Assembly (NCBI GenBank): GCA_022819745.1
Contig: JAJEGS010000014.1
Span: forward strand, 62,001 to 126,000
Length of the DNA stretch: 64,000 bases
DNA from: Candidatus Latescibacterota bacterium
GTDB taxonomy: Bacteria; Latescibacterota; UBA2968; UBA8231
Direction: 5' to 3'
Part shown: piece by piece, positions 7,779-15,403 of the stretch
How positions within the stretch are numbered: position 1 is the stretch's first letter
Layout of the letters: every line of letters begins with the position of its first letter
Made by a program: the position numbers and the translations under genes
The notes under the pieces: model-generated
Databases searched by the model: none
The model's input: only the letters and a program-made list of their open reading frames with translations
Told to the model about the DNA's origin: nothing

Positions 7779-8615
7779 CTAATCCTCGCGGCGCGGACGG
7801 ACCACAGTTTCGCCGTCCGGTTCGATGAGGGGATGGTGGTAGATGTAGGGCGGCTCGAGTACCGCCTGCTGCGCCTCGGTCAATTCCGACACCCATGCTG
7901 GCTGCGTGACCTCGTACGTGCCGCCGTCGTAGTGCAGGTATTTCGGCGTGTACCGGTAGAGCAGGGCGCGGCGGTCGTGGTTGGCCTGCCACGGCAGGGC
8001 ACCGTGCAAGGTGTTCTCGCTGAAGATGACCATGTCGCCGGCCTTTAGAGGCACTTGGTACACGACCTCTTGGTGCTCCTCCCAAGTGGTGATTTTCTGA
8101 GGACAGGAAAAGTTCGCTTTGTGGCTGCCTGGGATGACGCAGAGGCCGCCGTCGCCGGGGTTTTGGTCGTGCAAAGTGTACTGGACGACGAGCAGGCCGC
8201 AGCGCATCTGGCCGTTGGTGTACGCGTAGAAGCGAGAGCCATTGAAGAGGACGTTGGTGGTGCCGTGGATGCGCAGACCTTCGATCCCCTTGGAACCGGT
8301 GATCATGAACGGCTCGTGGTCGAGCTTCCAGCCGCGTCCGTGCAGGGTGTCGAGGTAGGGCAGGAGCTTGCGGTGCGCGAGCAGGTCGCGGAAGGGCTGA
8401 CAATAAGGCTGCTCATAGGTCAGCATGCCAGTTAAAACGCTGCGCTTATGCAGCCCAGCCATGTTGCCGCTGGGGTCGCCGATTGGGTCTTCGCGGCGCT
8501 GGTCCCAGTTGGCGTCAAAAGCGTCGTTGAGGGCTTTGACTTCGCGCTGCGAGAGGAACTCGCGGACGACGATGAAGCCCTGCAAGTCGAAAAGAAATTT
8601 TTCAGTGTCGTTCAC
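7779..8615 (-). CDS. PhyH family protein lacking the iron-binding aspartate
   Basis: This 278-residue protein has the jelly-roll landmarks of the phytanoyl-CoA dioxygenase family: GFIVVREFLS near the N terminus, PGDGGLCVIPGSHKANF at about 153-169, GDMVIFSENTLHGALPW with the distal His at 204, and a following Arg pair (RRALLYRY) that could hold 2-oxoglutarate. Where HxD is expected the sequence reads His117-Gly-Thr119 (RIHGTTN), so the metal carboxylate is missing. In Fe/2OG halogenases an Ala or Gly takes this place. The activity here is therefore open: halogenation, altered oxygenation or no catalysis. GTG start with GGAAGG upstream. It follows a Gfo/Idh gene by 30 bases and is probably in its operon. 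Confidence 0.82.
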   Translation of the reverse strand: MNDTEKFLFDLQGFIVVREFLSQREVKALNDAFDANWDQRREDPIGDPSGNMAGLHKRSVLTGMLTYEQPYCQPFRDLLAHRKLLPYLDTLHGRGWKLDHEPFMITGSKGIEGLRIHGTTNVLFNGSRFYAYTNGQMRCGLLVVQYTLHDQNPGDGGLCVIPGSHKANFSCPQKITTWEEHQEVVYQVPLKAGDMVIFSENTLHGALPWQANHDRRALLYRYTPKYLHYDGGTYEVTQPAWVSELTEAQQAVLEPPYIYHHPLIEPDGETVVRPRRED

Positions 8616-8645
8616 GTCGATTTTGACCTTCCGTTAGTCGTTAAA

Positions 8646-9818
8646 TCATTCACTCCGCCCCAAGCGCACGTCCTCTGCCGCCAGCCACTCGGCGTAGGGA
8701 CGCGGCATGGAATCGGGTGGGGGCAGGCCGTTTTCGCGCCGCCAGCGCAGGAGGGGATGGGCGCGGTCCTGCTGGGGTAATTCCACTCGTTTGCCGTACG
8801 CGGCAGACTCGAAGATGCCCATCATGATTTCCACGATGTGATGGCCGGCTTGGCCGCTGCATTCGTGTTCGCGGCCCTCGTCGAGTGCTGCGACGTACTC
8901 CTCGACATAGGCGTAGTCGTCTGGGTGGGCGGAGCTCTGCGGATCGTAGTTCTCGCAGTAGATGGGCGGAAGCACTTCCCAAGGCTCCCTTTGGTCGTTG
9001 AGGGCGTAGTGCGGCTGAGGCAGCAGGAACGCGCCGAGGTCCCTTTTCCAGACGAGCTGCGAGAGGACTAAGCGGCCTTCGGTGCCGCAGAATTCTATCA
9101 CTGGATTGACTGAGGTGGGGAAGCGGTGTTGCAGGAGGGTTGCGGTGATGCCGTCGGCGAAGCTGAGCGTCGCGGTGATGTGTTCGCCAGCGATGGTGCC
9201 CATGCCTTGAGGGGAGGGCACCACGTCCGTCGGGGTGATGGGGTGGCCGTCGGTGGTGGCGGTGGCTACGACGCTGTGGCACGGGCCAGCGACTTTGAGC
9301 ATGTTGTTGATCATGTGGGTGCCGATGTTCATTAGGTTGTAGCCGCCGTAGTAGGTCTTGCCGTGGCCGTGGATGTGGCACAACTGGCCGATGCGTCCCT
9401 CGGCTAAGGCTCTGGCCACGGCTTTCATATAGACGCCGACGCGTCCTTGGTGATGCACGGCGATGTGCGCGTTTTTTTTGCGGGCCTTGGCTAGCACCTC
9501 GTCGGCCTGCTGGCAATCGACGCACAGGGGTTTTTCAATGTCGATGTGGGTGCCGTATTCGAGGACGCGCAGGGCCAGTGAGTGGTGGAATTCCGTGCCC
9601 GTGGGAATGGCGACGATGTCGGGTTGGTGCTGGCCGATCATCTCGTCTAGATCGGTGTAGCGGGCTGCGACCCCGAGTTCGTCGCCTAGGGTGTCGAGCA
9701 GGTCTTGCACGAGGTCGCAGAGAGCGACGATTTCTGTGCGGGGGTGGGCGTGGTATGCGCGTGCTGCGGCCGTGCCGCGGCCCCGGCAACCTAGTATGGC
9801 TACGCGATAGGTCTTCAT
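8646..9818 (-). CDS. Gfo/Idh/MocA family oxidoreductase
   Basis: This 390-residue protein is predicted to be an NAD(P)-dependent dehydrogenase of sugars or polyols. The Rossmann motif VAILGCRGRGTAAA begins near residue 6, the family Lys lies in DIEKPLC (near 97), and an NIGTHMINNML segment near 163 matches the substrate-binding helix of the family. AGGAGG precedes the ATG. The gene is first in a minus-strand unit with the aspartate-less PhyH gene and is divergent from the DapA-family/ABC transporter operon across about 100 bases. Shared regulation of the two units is likely. Confidence 0.9.
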   Translation of the reverse strand: MKTYRVAILGCRGRGTAAARAYHAHPRTEIVALCDLVQDLLDTLGDELGVAARYTDLDEMIGQHQPDIVAIPTGTEFHHSLALRVLEYGTHIDIEKPLCVDCQQADEVLAKARKKNAHIAVHHQGRVGVYMKAVARALAEGRIGQLCHIHGHGKTYYGGYNLMNIGTHMINNMLKVAGPCHSVVATATTDGHPITPTDVVPSPQGMGTIAGEHITATLSFADGITATLLQHRFPTSVNPVIEFCGTEGRLVLSQLVWKRDLGAFLLPQPHYALNDQREPWEVLPPIYCENYDPQSSAHPDDYAYVEEYVAALDEGREHECSGQAGHHIVEIMMGIFESAAYGKRVELPQQDRAHPLLRWRRENGLPPPDSMPRPYAEWLAAEDVRLGRSE

Positions 9819-9869
9819 ACTATCCTCCTAGGGGTCTGAGTGTTGGAAGTGGAGAAATCGACGCCTATA

Positions 9870-9897
9870 TTGAAAAGCTGCTGAGGTGAGGTATTAT
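9870..9897 (+). promoter_or_regulatory. Predicted sigma70-type promoter for the DapA-family/ABC operon
   Basis: TTGAAA at 9870-9875 and TATTAT at 9892-9897 are separated by 16 bases, placing transcription start near 9904, just ahead of the AAGGAGGA RBS of the next gene. This is pattern recognition only. Confidence 0.45.
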
Positions 9898-9924
9898 AAC
9901 AATAGTGGTGCTAAGGAGGAAAAC

Positions 9925-10809
9925 ATGGGACAGTTCCAAGGGGTGGTACCGGCGATCATCAGCCCGAAAAATGAGGATGGCACTCTAAACGAAGAGGCCT
10001 TCCGCGCCACCATGGAGTTCAATATACAGGCCGGCGTCCACGGCTTTTGGGTTGCTGGCGGCACCGGCGAGAGCGTCTTGCTTGACGACGAAGAGAACCA
10101 GCGCATCGCCGAGATCTCTGCCGACCAGAATGCGGGACGCACTCAGGTCATCATGCACGTGGGGGCCAATACTACGGCGCGGGCCGAAAAATTGGCGGCT
10201 CACGCAGCTCAAGCAGGCGTGGAATCTATCTGCGCGGTGCCGCCCTTTTTCTATCAAGGCGACGACGATGGCGTGGTAGAATACTATCGGGCCGTGGGGG
10301 CTGCGGCTGATCGGCCGCTGTTTATCTACAACTTGCCTGGCTGCACCGGTCTGGATGTCAGTCCAGCCCTGATGCAGCGCCTAGTGGATGAAGTACCGCA
10401 GACTACCGGCTTGAAACACTCGTCGCCGGTATTTGCCAACCTACTCGAATTCGTCGGCATGGGGCTAGACGCCTTTATCGGCAGCGGCAAGCTGATGTTG
10501 CCGGCCATGACCGTCGGGGCCGTCGGGTCGGTTGATGGTCCTTTGTGCGCGGCCCCGGAACTGTGGATGGACGTTTGGAATGCGCACCAGGCGGGCGATT
10601 TGGCTGCTGCAAAACAAGCTCAGGAACGGGCTAGCGCCTTTCATCGCACAGTGGCGCAGTTCGGCTATTTCGGCAGCATCTTGGCCGTGGTCAGTCAGCG
10701 CATAGGGATGGAGTGCGGGGATCCTCGGCGACCGTTACGACCCGTGCGTTCCGAGGAACGCGAGACGGTGTTGGCGCAGGTGGAGGCATTGGGATTGGAG
10801 GGCTTTTGA
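9925..10809 (+). CDS. Dihydrodipicolinate synthase/N-acetylneuraminate lyase (DapA) family protein
   Basis: This 294-residue TIM-barrel protein is predicted to be a Schiff-base aldolase, lyase or dehydratase. Family marks are GGTGES near 47, the catalytic Tyr region (FIYNLPGCTGLDV, near 134) and the Schiff-base Lys in TGLKHSS near 164. The start is the ATG at 9925, which has AAGGAGGA immediately upstream; an earlier ATG at 9886 would include the RBS. The gene leads a sugar ABC importer. That context fits a keto-deoxy sugar acid aldolase or dehydratase better than lysine biosynthesis. The substrate remains unknown. Confidence 0.88.
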   Translation: MGQFQGVVPAIISPKNEDGTLNEEAFRATMEFNIQAGVHGFWVAGGTGESVLLDDEENQRIAEISADQNAGRTQVIMHVGANTTARAEKLAAHAAQAGVESICAVPPFFYQGDDDGVVEYYRAVGAAADRPLFIYNLPGCTGLDVSPALMQRLVDEVPQTTGLKHSSPVFANLLEFVGMGLDAFIGSGKLMLPAMTVGAVGSVDGPLCAAPELWMDVWNAHQAGDLAAAKQAQERASAFHRTVAQFGYFGSILAVVSQRIGMECGDPRRPLRPVRSEERETVLAQVEALGLEGF

Positions 10810-10877
10810 CAGCCGAGTCGGGCCGCTTCGAGCCTCAGGTGGATATAACACAAAACATTATGAGAAAAGGATATTCG

Positions 10878-11807
10878 ATGTTTAAGCGAAGAATTGCTTT
10901 GTTCGCCAGCGCGCTGCTGGCCCTGAATGCGCCGTTGGCCGAGGCCAAGACCTTTTACTGGATTTCGCACGGTTCGCCCGCCGATCCGGTGTGGACTTAC
11001 TTTCTGGCCGGCGCACGTCAGTGGCAACAGGATACCGGCCACGAGGTCAACACGTCCTTCCACAACGGCGACGTGGCTTCCCATCAGGAGGCCGTGCGCG
11101 CTGCCATTGCCGCTGGGGCCGACGGCATTGTCACCAGCAGCCCCGATCCGGGTAGTTTGGTGCAGGTCGCTAAAGAGGCCAACGAAGCCAACATTCCCAT
11201 CATCAACATGAATACACCCGACCCCACTGCCAGTTTTGACGCGTATGTCGGGGGCGACTTGGTGACGACTGGTCGGCAGTGGGCGCAGTATCTGGTCGAT
11301 AAAGGCCACGTCAAATCCGGCGACTTCGTGTGGATGCCGGTGGAAGTGCCCGGCGCGACCTATGGCGTTCAAGAGGAACAGGGCGTCGCCAGCGTCTTTG
11401 AGCCGTTGGGCATCACGTGGGAAGTTACCGACGCGACCCTCGATCAGGCCGAAGTCATCTCCCGCATGGTTGACTACATGACGGCCAACGGCGACAAGAT
11501 CGACGCGATAATCGGTCTCGGTGATTTGGTCACCGGCAGCATCAAGCGCGTTTTTGACCAAGCTGGTTTCGCCCCCGGCGACATTCCCGTCGTCGGCTGG
11601 GGCAACTCGCTCGATACTACCCAAGAAGTCCTCAGCGGCTACGTCAACGCGGCCATGTGGCAAGATCCGCTGGCGATCAGTTACATGGCGCTGTCGTTGG
11701 CGTCTATGGCCGCCAGTGGTATTCCGCCCGGTTTCGACGTCATTACTGGCGCGCTCTACGAGGCCGACAAGGCCCAGATATACGACGATATCCTGTCGGG
11801 CGAGTAG
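10878..11807 (+). CDS. Sugar ABC transporter substrate-binding protein (RbsB-like)
   Basis: This 309-residue secreted protein has a signal peptide (FKRRIALFASALLALNAPLAEA) and a type I periplasmic-binding fold. Segments such as AAIAAGADGIVTSSPDP, NIPIINMNTPDP and the late GYVNAAMWQDPLAISYM match the ribose/galactose class. The start is the ATG at 10878 with AAAAGG seven bases upstream; earlier in-frame starts extend into the previous gene. The stop abuts the ATG of the permease directly. It is predicted to capture a sugar in the periplasm and deliver it to the permease at 11808 and the ATPase at 13476. Confidence 0.9.
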   Translation: MFKRRIALFASALLALNAPLAEAKTFYWISHGSPADPVWTYFLAGARQWQQDTGHEVNTSFHNGDVASHQEAVRAAIAAGADGIVTSSPDPGSLVQVAKEANEANIPIINMNTPDPTASFDAYVGGDLVTTGRQWAQYLVDKGHVKSGDFVWMPVEVPGATYGVQEEQGVASVFEPLGITWEVTDATLDQAEVISRMVDYMTANGDKIDAIIGLGDLVTGSIKRVFDQAGFAPGDIPVVGWGNSLDTTQEVLSGYVNAAMWQDPLAISYMALSLASMAASGIPPGFDVITGALYEADKAQIYDDILSGE

Positions 11808-12788
11808 ATGAACTCAGTCGTACAGCGTATCCTTTCGCGGCCAGAATTCGGCCCGTTCGTTCTGCTGGTCGTCATGGTTTTTGTCTTCTGGCAGATCAAT
11901 CCGGCGTTTCTATCGACGCGCAACATCGGCAACATGCTGGCTTTCACGGTGGAACTGGGGCTGATCGCGCTGGCCATGACCTTGCTGATGACGTCCGGTG
12001 AATTCGACCTTTCGGTCGGCTCGTTGTTCGGGTTTTGTCCGGTGCTTATGTGGACCCTGTACAACACTGGGGTCACGTCTATTGAGGTCGGCTTTGTCCT
12101 CGCCTTGGGCACGGCTGCGGTTATTGGCCTGTGCAGCGGTCTATTTGTCACGCGCTTGCGGATTCCCTCGTTCTTAGTGACGCTCGGCATGTTGTTGGTC
12201 GTGCGGGGCAGTGCGCTGGTGGTGACGAGTGGATTTCCGCAGCGGACTTGGGACGCCGCAGATCTCTTGCTCGCCGAGGTGCTGGTTGGGGATTTCAACG
12301 TGGGTGGCCTACGCGTGTACATGTCGCTGTTTTGGTTTGTGGCGGCTGCGCTGTTGCTCGGCTATTTGTTGACGCAGACCAAGATGGGGAATTGGTTGCA
12401 AGCGGCGGGCGGTAATGCCGAAGCTGCACGCGCTCGTGGCGTGGCCGTGGAGCGCACCAAGGTCAAGCTGTTTGTGCTCTCGGCCGTCATGGCGGGTTTC
12501 GCTGGCATCATCAGTTCCATTCGCACGGCTGCGGCCAATCCCAACAGCGGCACGGGCTACGAGTTGGAGGTCATCGCCATGGTCGTGATTGGGGGGACGG
12601 CCCTGACGGGCGGGCGCGGCACCATCATCGGCACGGTGCTCGGCGTGTTCATCTTGCGCCTGATGCGCAATGGCATTGTGCTCATTGGCGTGCCCGGACT
12701 GGCGTACAACATTTTCATCGGCGCGATCATCTTGGGCATGATGGCCCTGCATTCGTGGGTTGACCGCCGGCGACAGGAAAGGTACTAG
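11808..12788 (+). CDS. Sugar ABC transporter permease (RbsC-like)
   Basis: This 326-residue inner-membrane protein has about eight to ten hydrophobic segments and family motifs of branched ribose-type permeases: NIGNMLAFTVELGLIALAMTLLMTSGEFDLSVGS near 37-70, the EAA-like region GGNAEAARARGVAVERTK near 198-216, and GTALTGGRGTIIGTVLGV near 264. Its ATG follows the binding-protein stop without a gap. The next gene in a normal operon would be the ATPase, but a two-gene nucleotidyltransferase module comes first (12856-13447). Confidence 0.92.
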   Translation: MNSVVQRILSRPEFGPFVLLVVMVFVFWQINPAFLSTRNIGNMLAFTVELGLIALAMTLLMTSGEFDLSVGSLFGFCPVLMWTLYNTGVTSIEVGFVLALGTAAVIGLCSGLFVTRLRIPSFLVTLGMLLVVRGSALVVTSGFPQRTWDAADLLLAEVLVGDFNVGGLRVYMSLFWFVAAALLLGYLLTQTKMGNWLQAAGGNAEAARARGVAVERTKVKLFVLSAVMAGFAGIISSIRTAAANPNSGTGYELEVIAMVVIGGTALTGGRGTIIGTVLGVFILRLMRNGIVLIGVPGLAYNIFIGAIILGMMALHSWVDRRRQERY

Positions 12789-12855
12789 GCGATGGTTGTG
12801 GCACTGGTATGGTTCGATTTATTCATTAAAATACAGAATACGCGGGGAGAAACGC

Positions 12856-13062
12856 ATGAAGGCAATAGATACCTTCAAAATGGATAAGAGTGTCCTTTCA
12901 GTTATATCCCTTTCTGAAGAATCAGACGAAAGGGAATACTGGCACTCAAAGACGCCTTATGAACGCTTGGAATCCATTGAATTGATGCGGCAGATTAACT
13001 ATGGCTACGATCCAGCTACCAGCCGAGTTCAAAGAGTTCTTGAAGTTACTCAACTCACATAG
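12856..13062 (+). CDS. Small partner protein of a nucleotidyltransferase module (possible antitoxin)
   Basis: This 68-residue soluble protein has a conserved-looking core, EREYWHSKTPYERLESIELMRQINYGYDP. I recognise this pattern as one often encoded just before nucleotidyltransferase genes of toxin-antitoxin type. The start is the ATG at 12856 with GGGGAGA upstream; a longer frame from 12760 overlaps the permease. It overlaps the next gene by 62 bases in another frame, which implies tight coupling. Composition is more AT-rich than the transporter genes on both sides. Which of the two proteins is the toxin cannot be told from sequence. Confidence 0.65.
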   Translation: MKAIDTFKMDKSVLSVISLSEESDEREYWHSKTPYERLESIELMRQINYGYDPATSRVQRVLEVTQLT

Positions 13063-13447
13063 AGTTGAATATCTGCTCATCGGTGGCTACGCCGTTGGTT
13101 ATCATGGCTATCCGCGTGCAACCGGCGACATGGATTTGTGGGTGGCAATTCGTCAAAATAACGCCGAGAAGTTGGTTGTGGTCTTGAAAGAATTTGGGCT
13201 TACTTCGCCTCAGTTATCAACTGATATCTTTTTGCAAGAGGATCAAATTATTCGCATGGGAGTTCCACCCATGAGAATAGAGCTTTTGACAACAATATCA
13301 GGTGTTGATTTTGACTCTTGTTATTCAGAGCGAATTGTTGATGTGATAGATAATGTCGAAGTTCACATTATTAATCTGAATCACTTGAAGCAGAACAAGC
13401 AAGCGAGTGGAAGGCATAAAGATTTGGATGATTTACAGTACCTTTGA
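13001..13447 (+). CDS. Nucleotidyltransferase-fold protein (possible toxin/antitoxin component)
   Basis: This 148-residue protein has a minimal nucleotidyltransferase core: YLLIGGYAVGYHGYPRATGDMDLWV, where GG and DxD (Asp-Met-Asp near residue 43) form the metal and nucleotide site, followed by MRIELLTTISGVDF with the third acidic residue. It resembles the DUF6036/AbiEii-like group found in toxin-antitoxin pairs. It overlaps the 68-residue gene before it by 62 bases and ends 28 bases before the transporter ATPase gene. The AT-rich composition and its position inside a transporter operon suggest insertion. Confidence 0.72.
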   Translation: MATIQLPAEFKEFLKLLNSHRVEYLLIGGYAVGYHGYPRATGDMDLWVAIRQNNAEKLVVVLKEFGLTSPQLSTDIFLQEDQIIRMGVPPMRIELLTTISGVDFDSCYSERIVDVIDNVEVHIINLNHLKQNKQASGRHKDLDDLQYL

Positions 13448-13475
13448 GAACCTACCTAAAAAACAGGACTAGACG

Positions 13476-14228
13476 ATGACAGCGGCACTAGTCCAGATGA
13501 AAAACATCAGCAAGTCCTACGGCAGGGTGCGCGCCCTCGAAGATGTCCATCTGACGGTCAACGAGCGCGAGATCGTCGGTTTGCTCGGCGATAATGGGGC
13601 TGGTAAATCTACGCTGATCAAAATTCTCTCCGGAGCCGTCCCCGCCAGTGGAGGCGATATCTTCATACACGGCGAAAGAGCCGACATCAAGAGCACAGCC
13701 GACGCCATTGGCTATGGCATTGAAACCATCTATCAGGACTCGGCTCTCGTAGCGGAGTTGTCCATTGCGCGGAATTTTTTCTTGGGCCGCGAACTCCTGA
13801 AAGGCCCAGCGTTTTTCGGGCGCATGGACCAAGAGGCCATGGCGAATGTGGCCCGCACTTTGCTCAAACAGGTGGGCATTGAAAAGGACATTCCCGCGAC
13901 GACGCCCATCGGTGCGTTGTCGGGCGGCGAGCGTCAGTCCGTGGCCATTGCGCGGGCCATGCACTTCGACAGCGAGCTAATCATTCTCGACGAACCGACC
14001 AACAATTTGGGCGTCGCCGAGACGCAAGGCGTCTTGCGCTTTGTCCGCAACGCTCGCGACTCGGGCCACTCCTGCATTTTCATCGCCCACAACATCCACC
14101 ATGTCTTTCAAGTTGTGGATCGCATTGTGGTGCTGCGCCAAGGCCGCGTCGTCGCCGACGACATCGATCCCAAGGATACAACTGTGGCCGAGGTGGAGCA
14201 GGTTATTACGGGGATGGGTAGGGGCTAA
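13476..14228 (+). CDS. Sugar ABC transporter ATP-binding protein, single domain
   Basis: This 250-residue ATPase energises the importer encoded upstream. Walker A GDNGAGKS (about 38-45), signature LSGGE (about 149) and Walker B LIILDEPTNNLG (about 169) are all present. The ATPases of ribose-type importers usually have two fused ABC domains of about 500 residues. This one has a single domain, as in the short FrcA-like forms, and probably works as a homodimer. It is separated from its permease by the nucleotidyltransferase module but keeps the same strand. The next gene is convergent. Confidence 0.9.
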   Translation: MTAALVQMKNISKSYGRVRALEDVHLTVNEREIVGLLGDNGAGKSTLIKILSGAVPASGGDIFIHGERADIKSTADAIGYGIETIYQDSALVAELSIARNFFLGRELLKGPAFFGRMDQEAMANVARTLLKQVGIEKDIPATTPIGALSGGERQSVAIARAMHFDSELIILDEPTNNLGVAETQGVLRFVRNARDSGHSCIFIAHNIHHVFQVVDRIVVLRQGRVVADDIDPKDTTVAEVEQVITGMGRG

Positions 14229-14236
14229 CCTCGCGG

Positions 14237-15319
14237 TTAATCCGCGTTGTTGGCGATGGAGACCTCGCCCGCTGCGGCCCGATCAGCCAAGGCTTGGGCC
14301 TCGCTCGTAGGTAAGTTGCCGTTTTCGACGATGAGTACGTTGCCCCCAATGACGACGAGATTGGCTAGCCCTGCGAGGCTGGTCAGTTTTTCGTTTTCGT
14401 AGATGTTGAGGTCTTGGGCGACTTGCGCAAGGCTTTCTAATCCCGCCAATGTGGTCAGTTTTTCGTTGTTGTAGATGTTGAGGCTGCCGCCGACGCTGCT
14501 GAGACTCGCCAGCCCAGCGATGCTCGTCAGTCGCGAGTTGCTGTAAATGCTCAGGTCTTGGCCGACGTCCGTTAGGCTGGATACGTCCTCGACCATGTCT
14601 AACGCGGCATTGCGTCCAATGCGCAAGCTGCCGCCGATTTCCTTTAGAGACGATACATCTTCTAGCGCGGTGAGGGCCAAGTTGTCTTCGATGACGAAAT
14701 CGCCGCCGACGCTGCTGAGATGCGAAAGGTCCTCTATGAGTTCAAGAAAGGGATTGAAGGCGATGGTGAAGCTGCCGCTGATCGTGGTGAGGCCGAACAG
14801 GCCATCGATATTGGCCAATTGGTTGTTGTTGTCGATGCGCGCGTTTCCGCCGACCGCGTTGAGTTTGATTAGGCCGTCCACGGCGGTCAGCTTGTCGTTG
14901 TGGGAGATGCTGAAGTGGCCGCCGACTGTGTGGAGGAAGGACAGCCCCTCGATATCGACGAGCTCGTCGTTGTCGCGGATGGTGACGTCTCCACCCACAG
15001 AGGCGAGGTTATTTAGCCCCTCGAAGTTTTTGAGCTCGTCGTTGTCGTGGATGGTGAGGTTGCCATCTATGGCGCTGAGTTGATTCAATCCTTCAAAAAG
15101 GGTGAGGTCCAGGCGCGTAATTTCGAGGTCGCCAGCAATGGTGTAATTGCACTTTCCTTCCCTCTCCAGCGCATCCGCGTCTTCGCGCGAGCGCACGATG
15201 CGGTCGCCCGGCAGGATGTTGCCTGCACAGTCGCCACCCGAGGTGCTACCTATGCCCGCGTCTTCGCCGCAACCGGCCAAGACGAGCAACAAGACGAATA
15301 GGTTAGTCGCGGCGATCAT
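14237..15319 (-). CDS. Lipoprotein with ten to eleven 24-residue repeats
   Basis: This 360-residue protein is predicted to be lipid-anchored: the signal peptide NLFVLLLVLAGC ends in a lipobox Cys. After a short linker (GDRIVRSREDADALEREG) come ten clear repeats of exactly 24 residues of the form xxLxxVGGDLxIxDNxxLxxIEGL, plus a partial eleventh. Regular Leu/Ile spacing with Asn ladders points to a solenoid like the receptor L domain or leucine-rich repeats. A ligand-binding or adhesive surface role is plausible. The start at 15319 gives a proper signal peptide; an ATG at 15382 would translate a dispersed repeat (IRRWTQNTADDTHLESFKPF) as an N-terminal extension. No RBS is visible before 15319. 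Confidence 0.8.
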   Translation of the reverse strand: MIAATNLFVLLLVLAGCGEDAGIGSTSGGDCAGNILPGDRIVRSREDADALEREGKCNYTIAGDLEITRLDLTLFEGLNQLSAIDGNLTIHDNDELKNFEGLNNLASVGGDVTIRDNDELVDIEGLSFLHTVGGHFSISHNDKLTAVDGLIKLNAVGGNARIDNNNQLANIDGLFGLTTISGSFTIAFNPFLELIEDLSHLSSVGGDFVIEDNLALTALEDVSSLKEIGGSLRIGRNAALDMVEDVSSLTDVGQDLSIYSNSRLTSIAGLASLSSVGGSLNIYNNEKLTTLAGLESLAQVAQDLNIYENEKLTSLAGLANLVVIGGNVLIVENGNLPTSEAQALADRAAAGEVSIANNAD

Positions 15320-15321
15320 AA

Positions 15322-15379
15322 ATGGTTTGAACGATTCGAGGTGTGTATCATCTGCGGTATTCTGCGTCCATCTGCGGAT
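15322..15379 (-). repeat. Dispersed repeat, copy 2 (abuts lipoprotein start)
   Basis: On the minus strand this segment carries the same 19-base core (15359-15377) and the same tcgaatcgttcaa end as copy 1 at 2465-2525, with a shorter, different middle. The element ends a few bases before the lipoprotein ATG, and its orientation toward the gene is the same as in copy 1. Confidence 0.7.
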
Positions 15380-15403
15380 CATGGTATGAATAATGGAGGA
15401 TGG

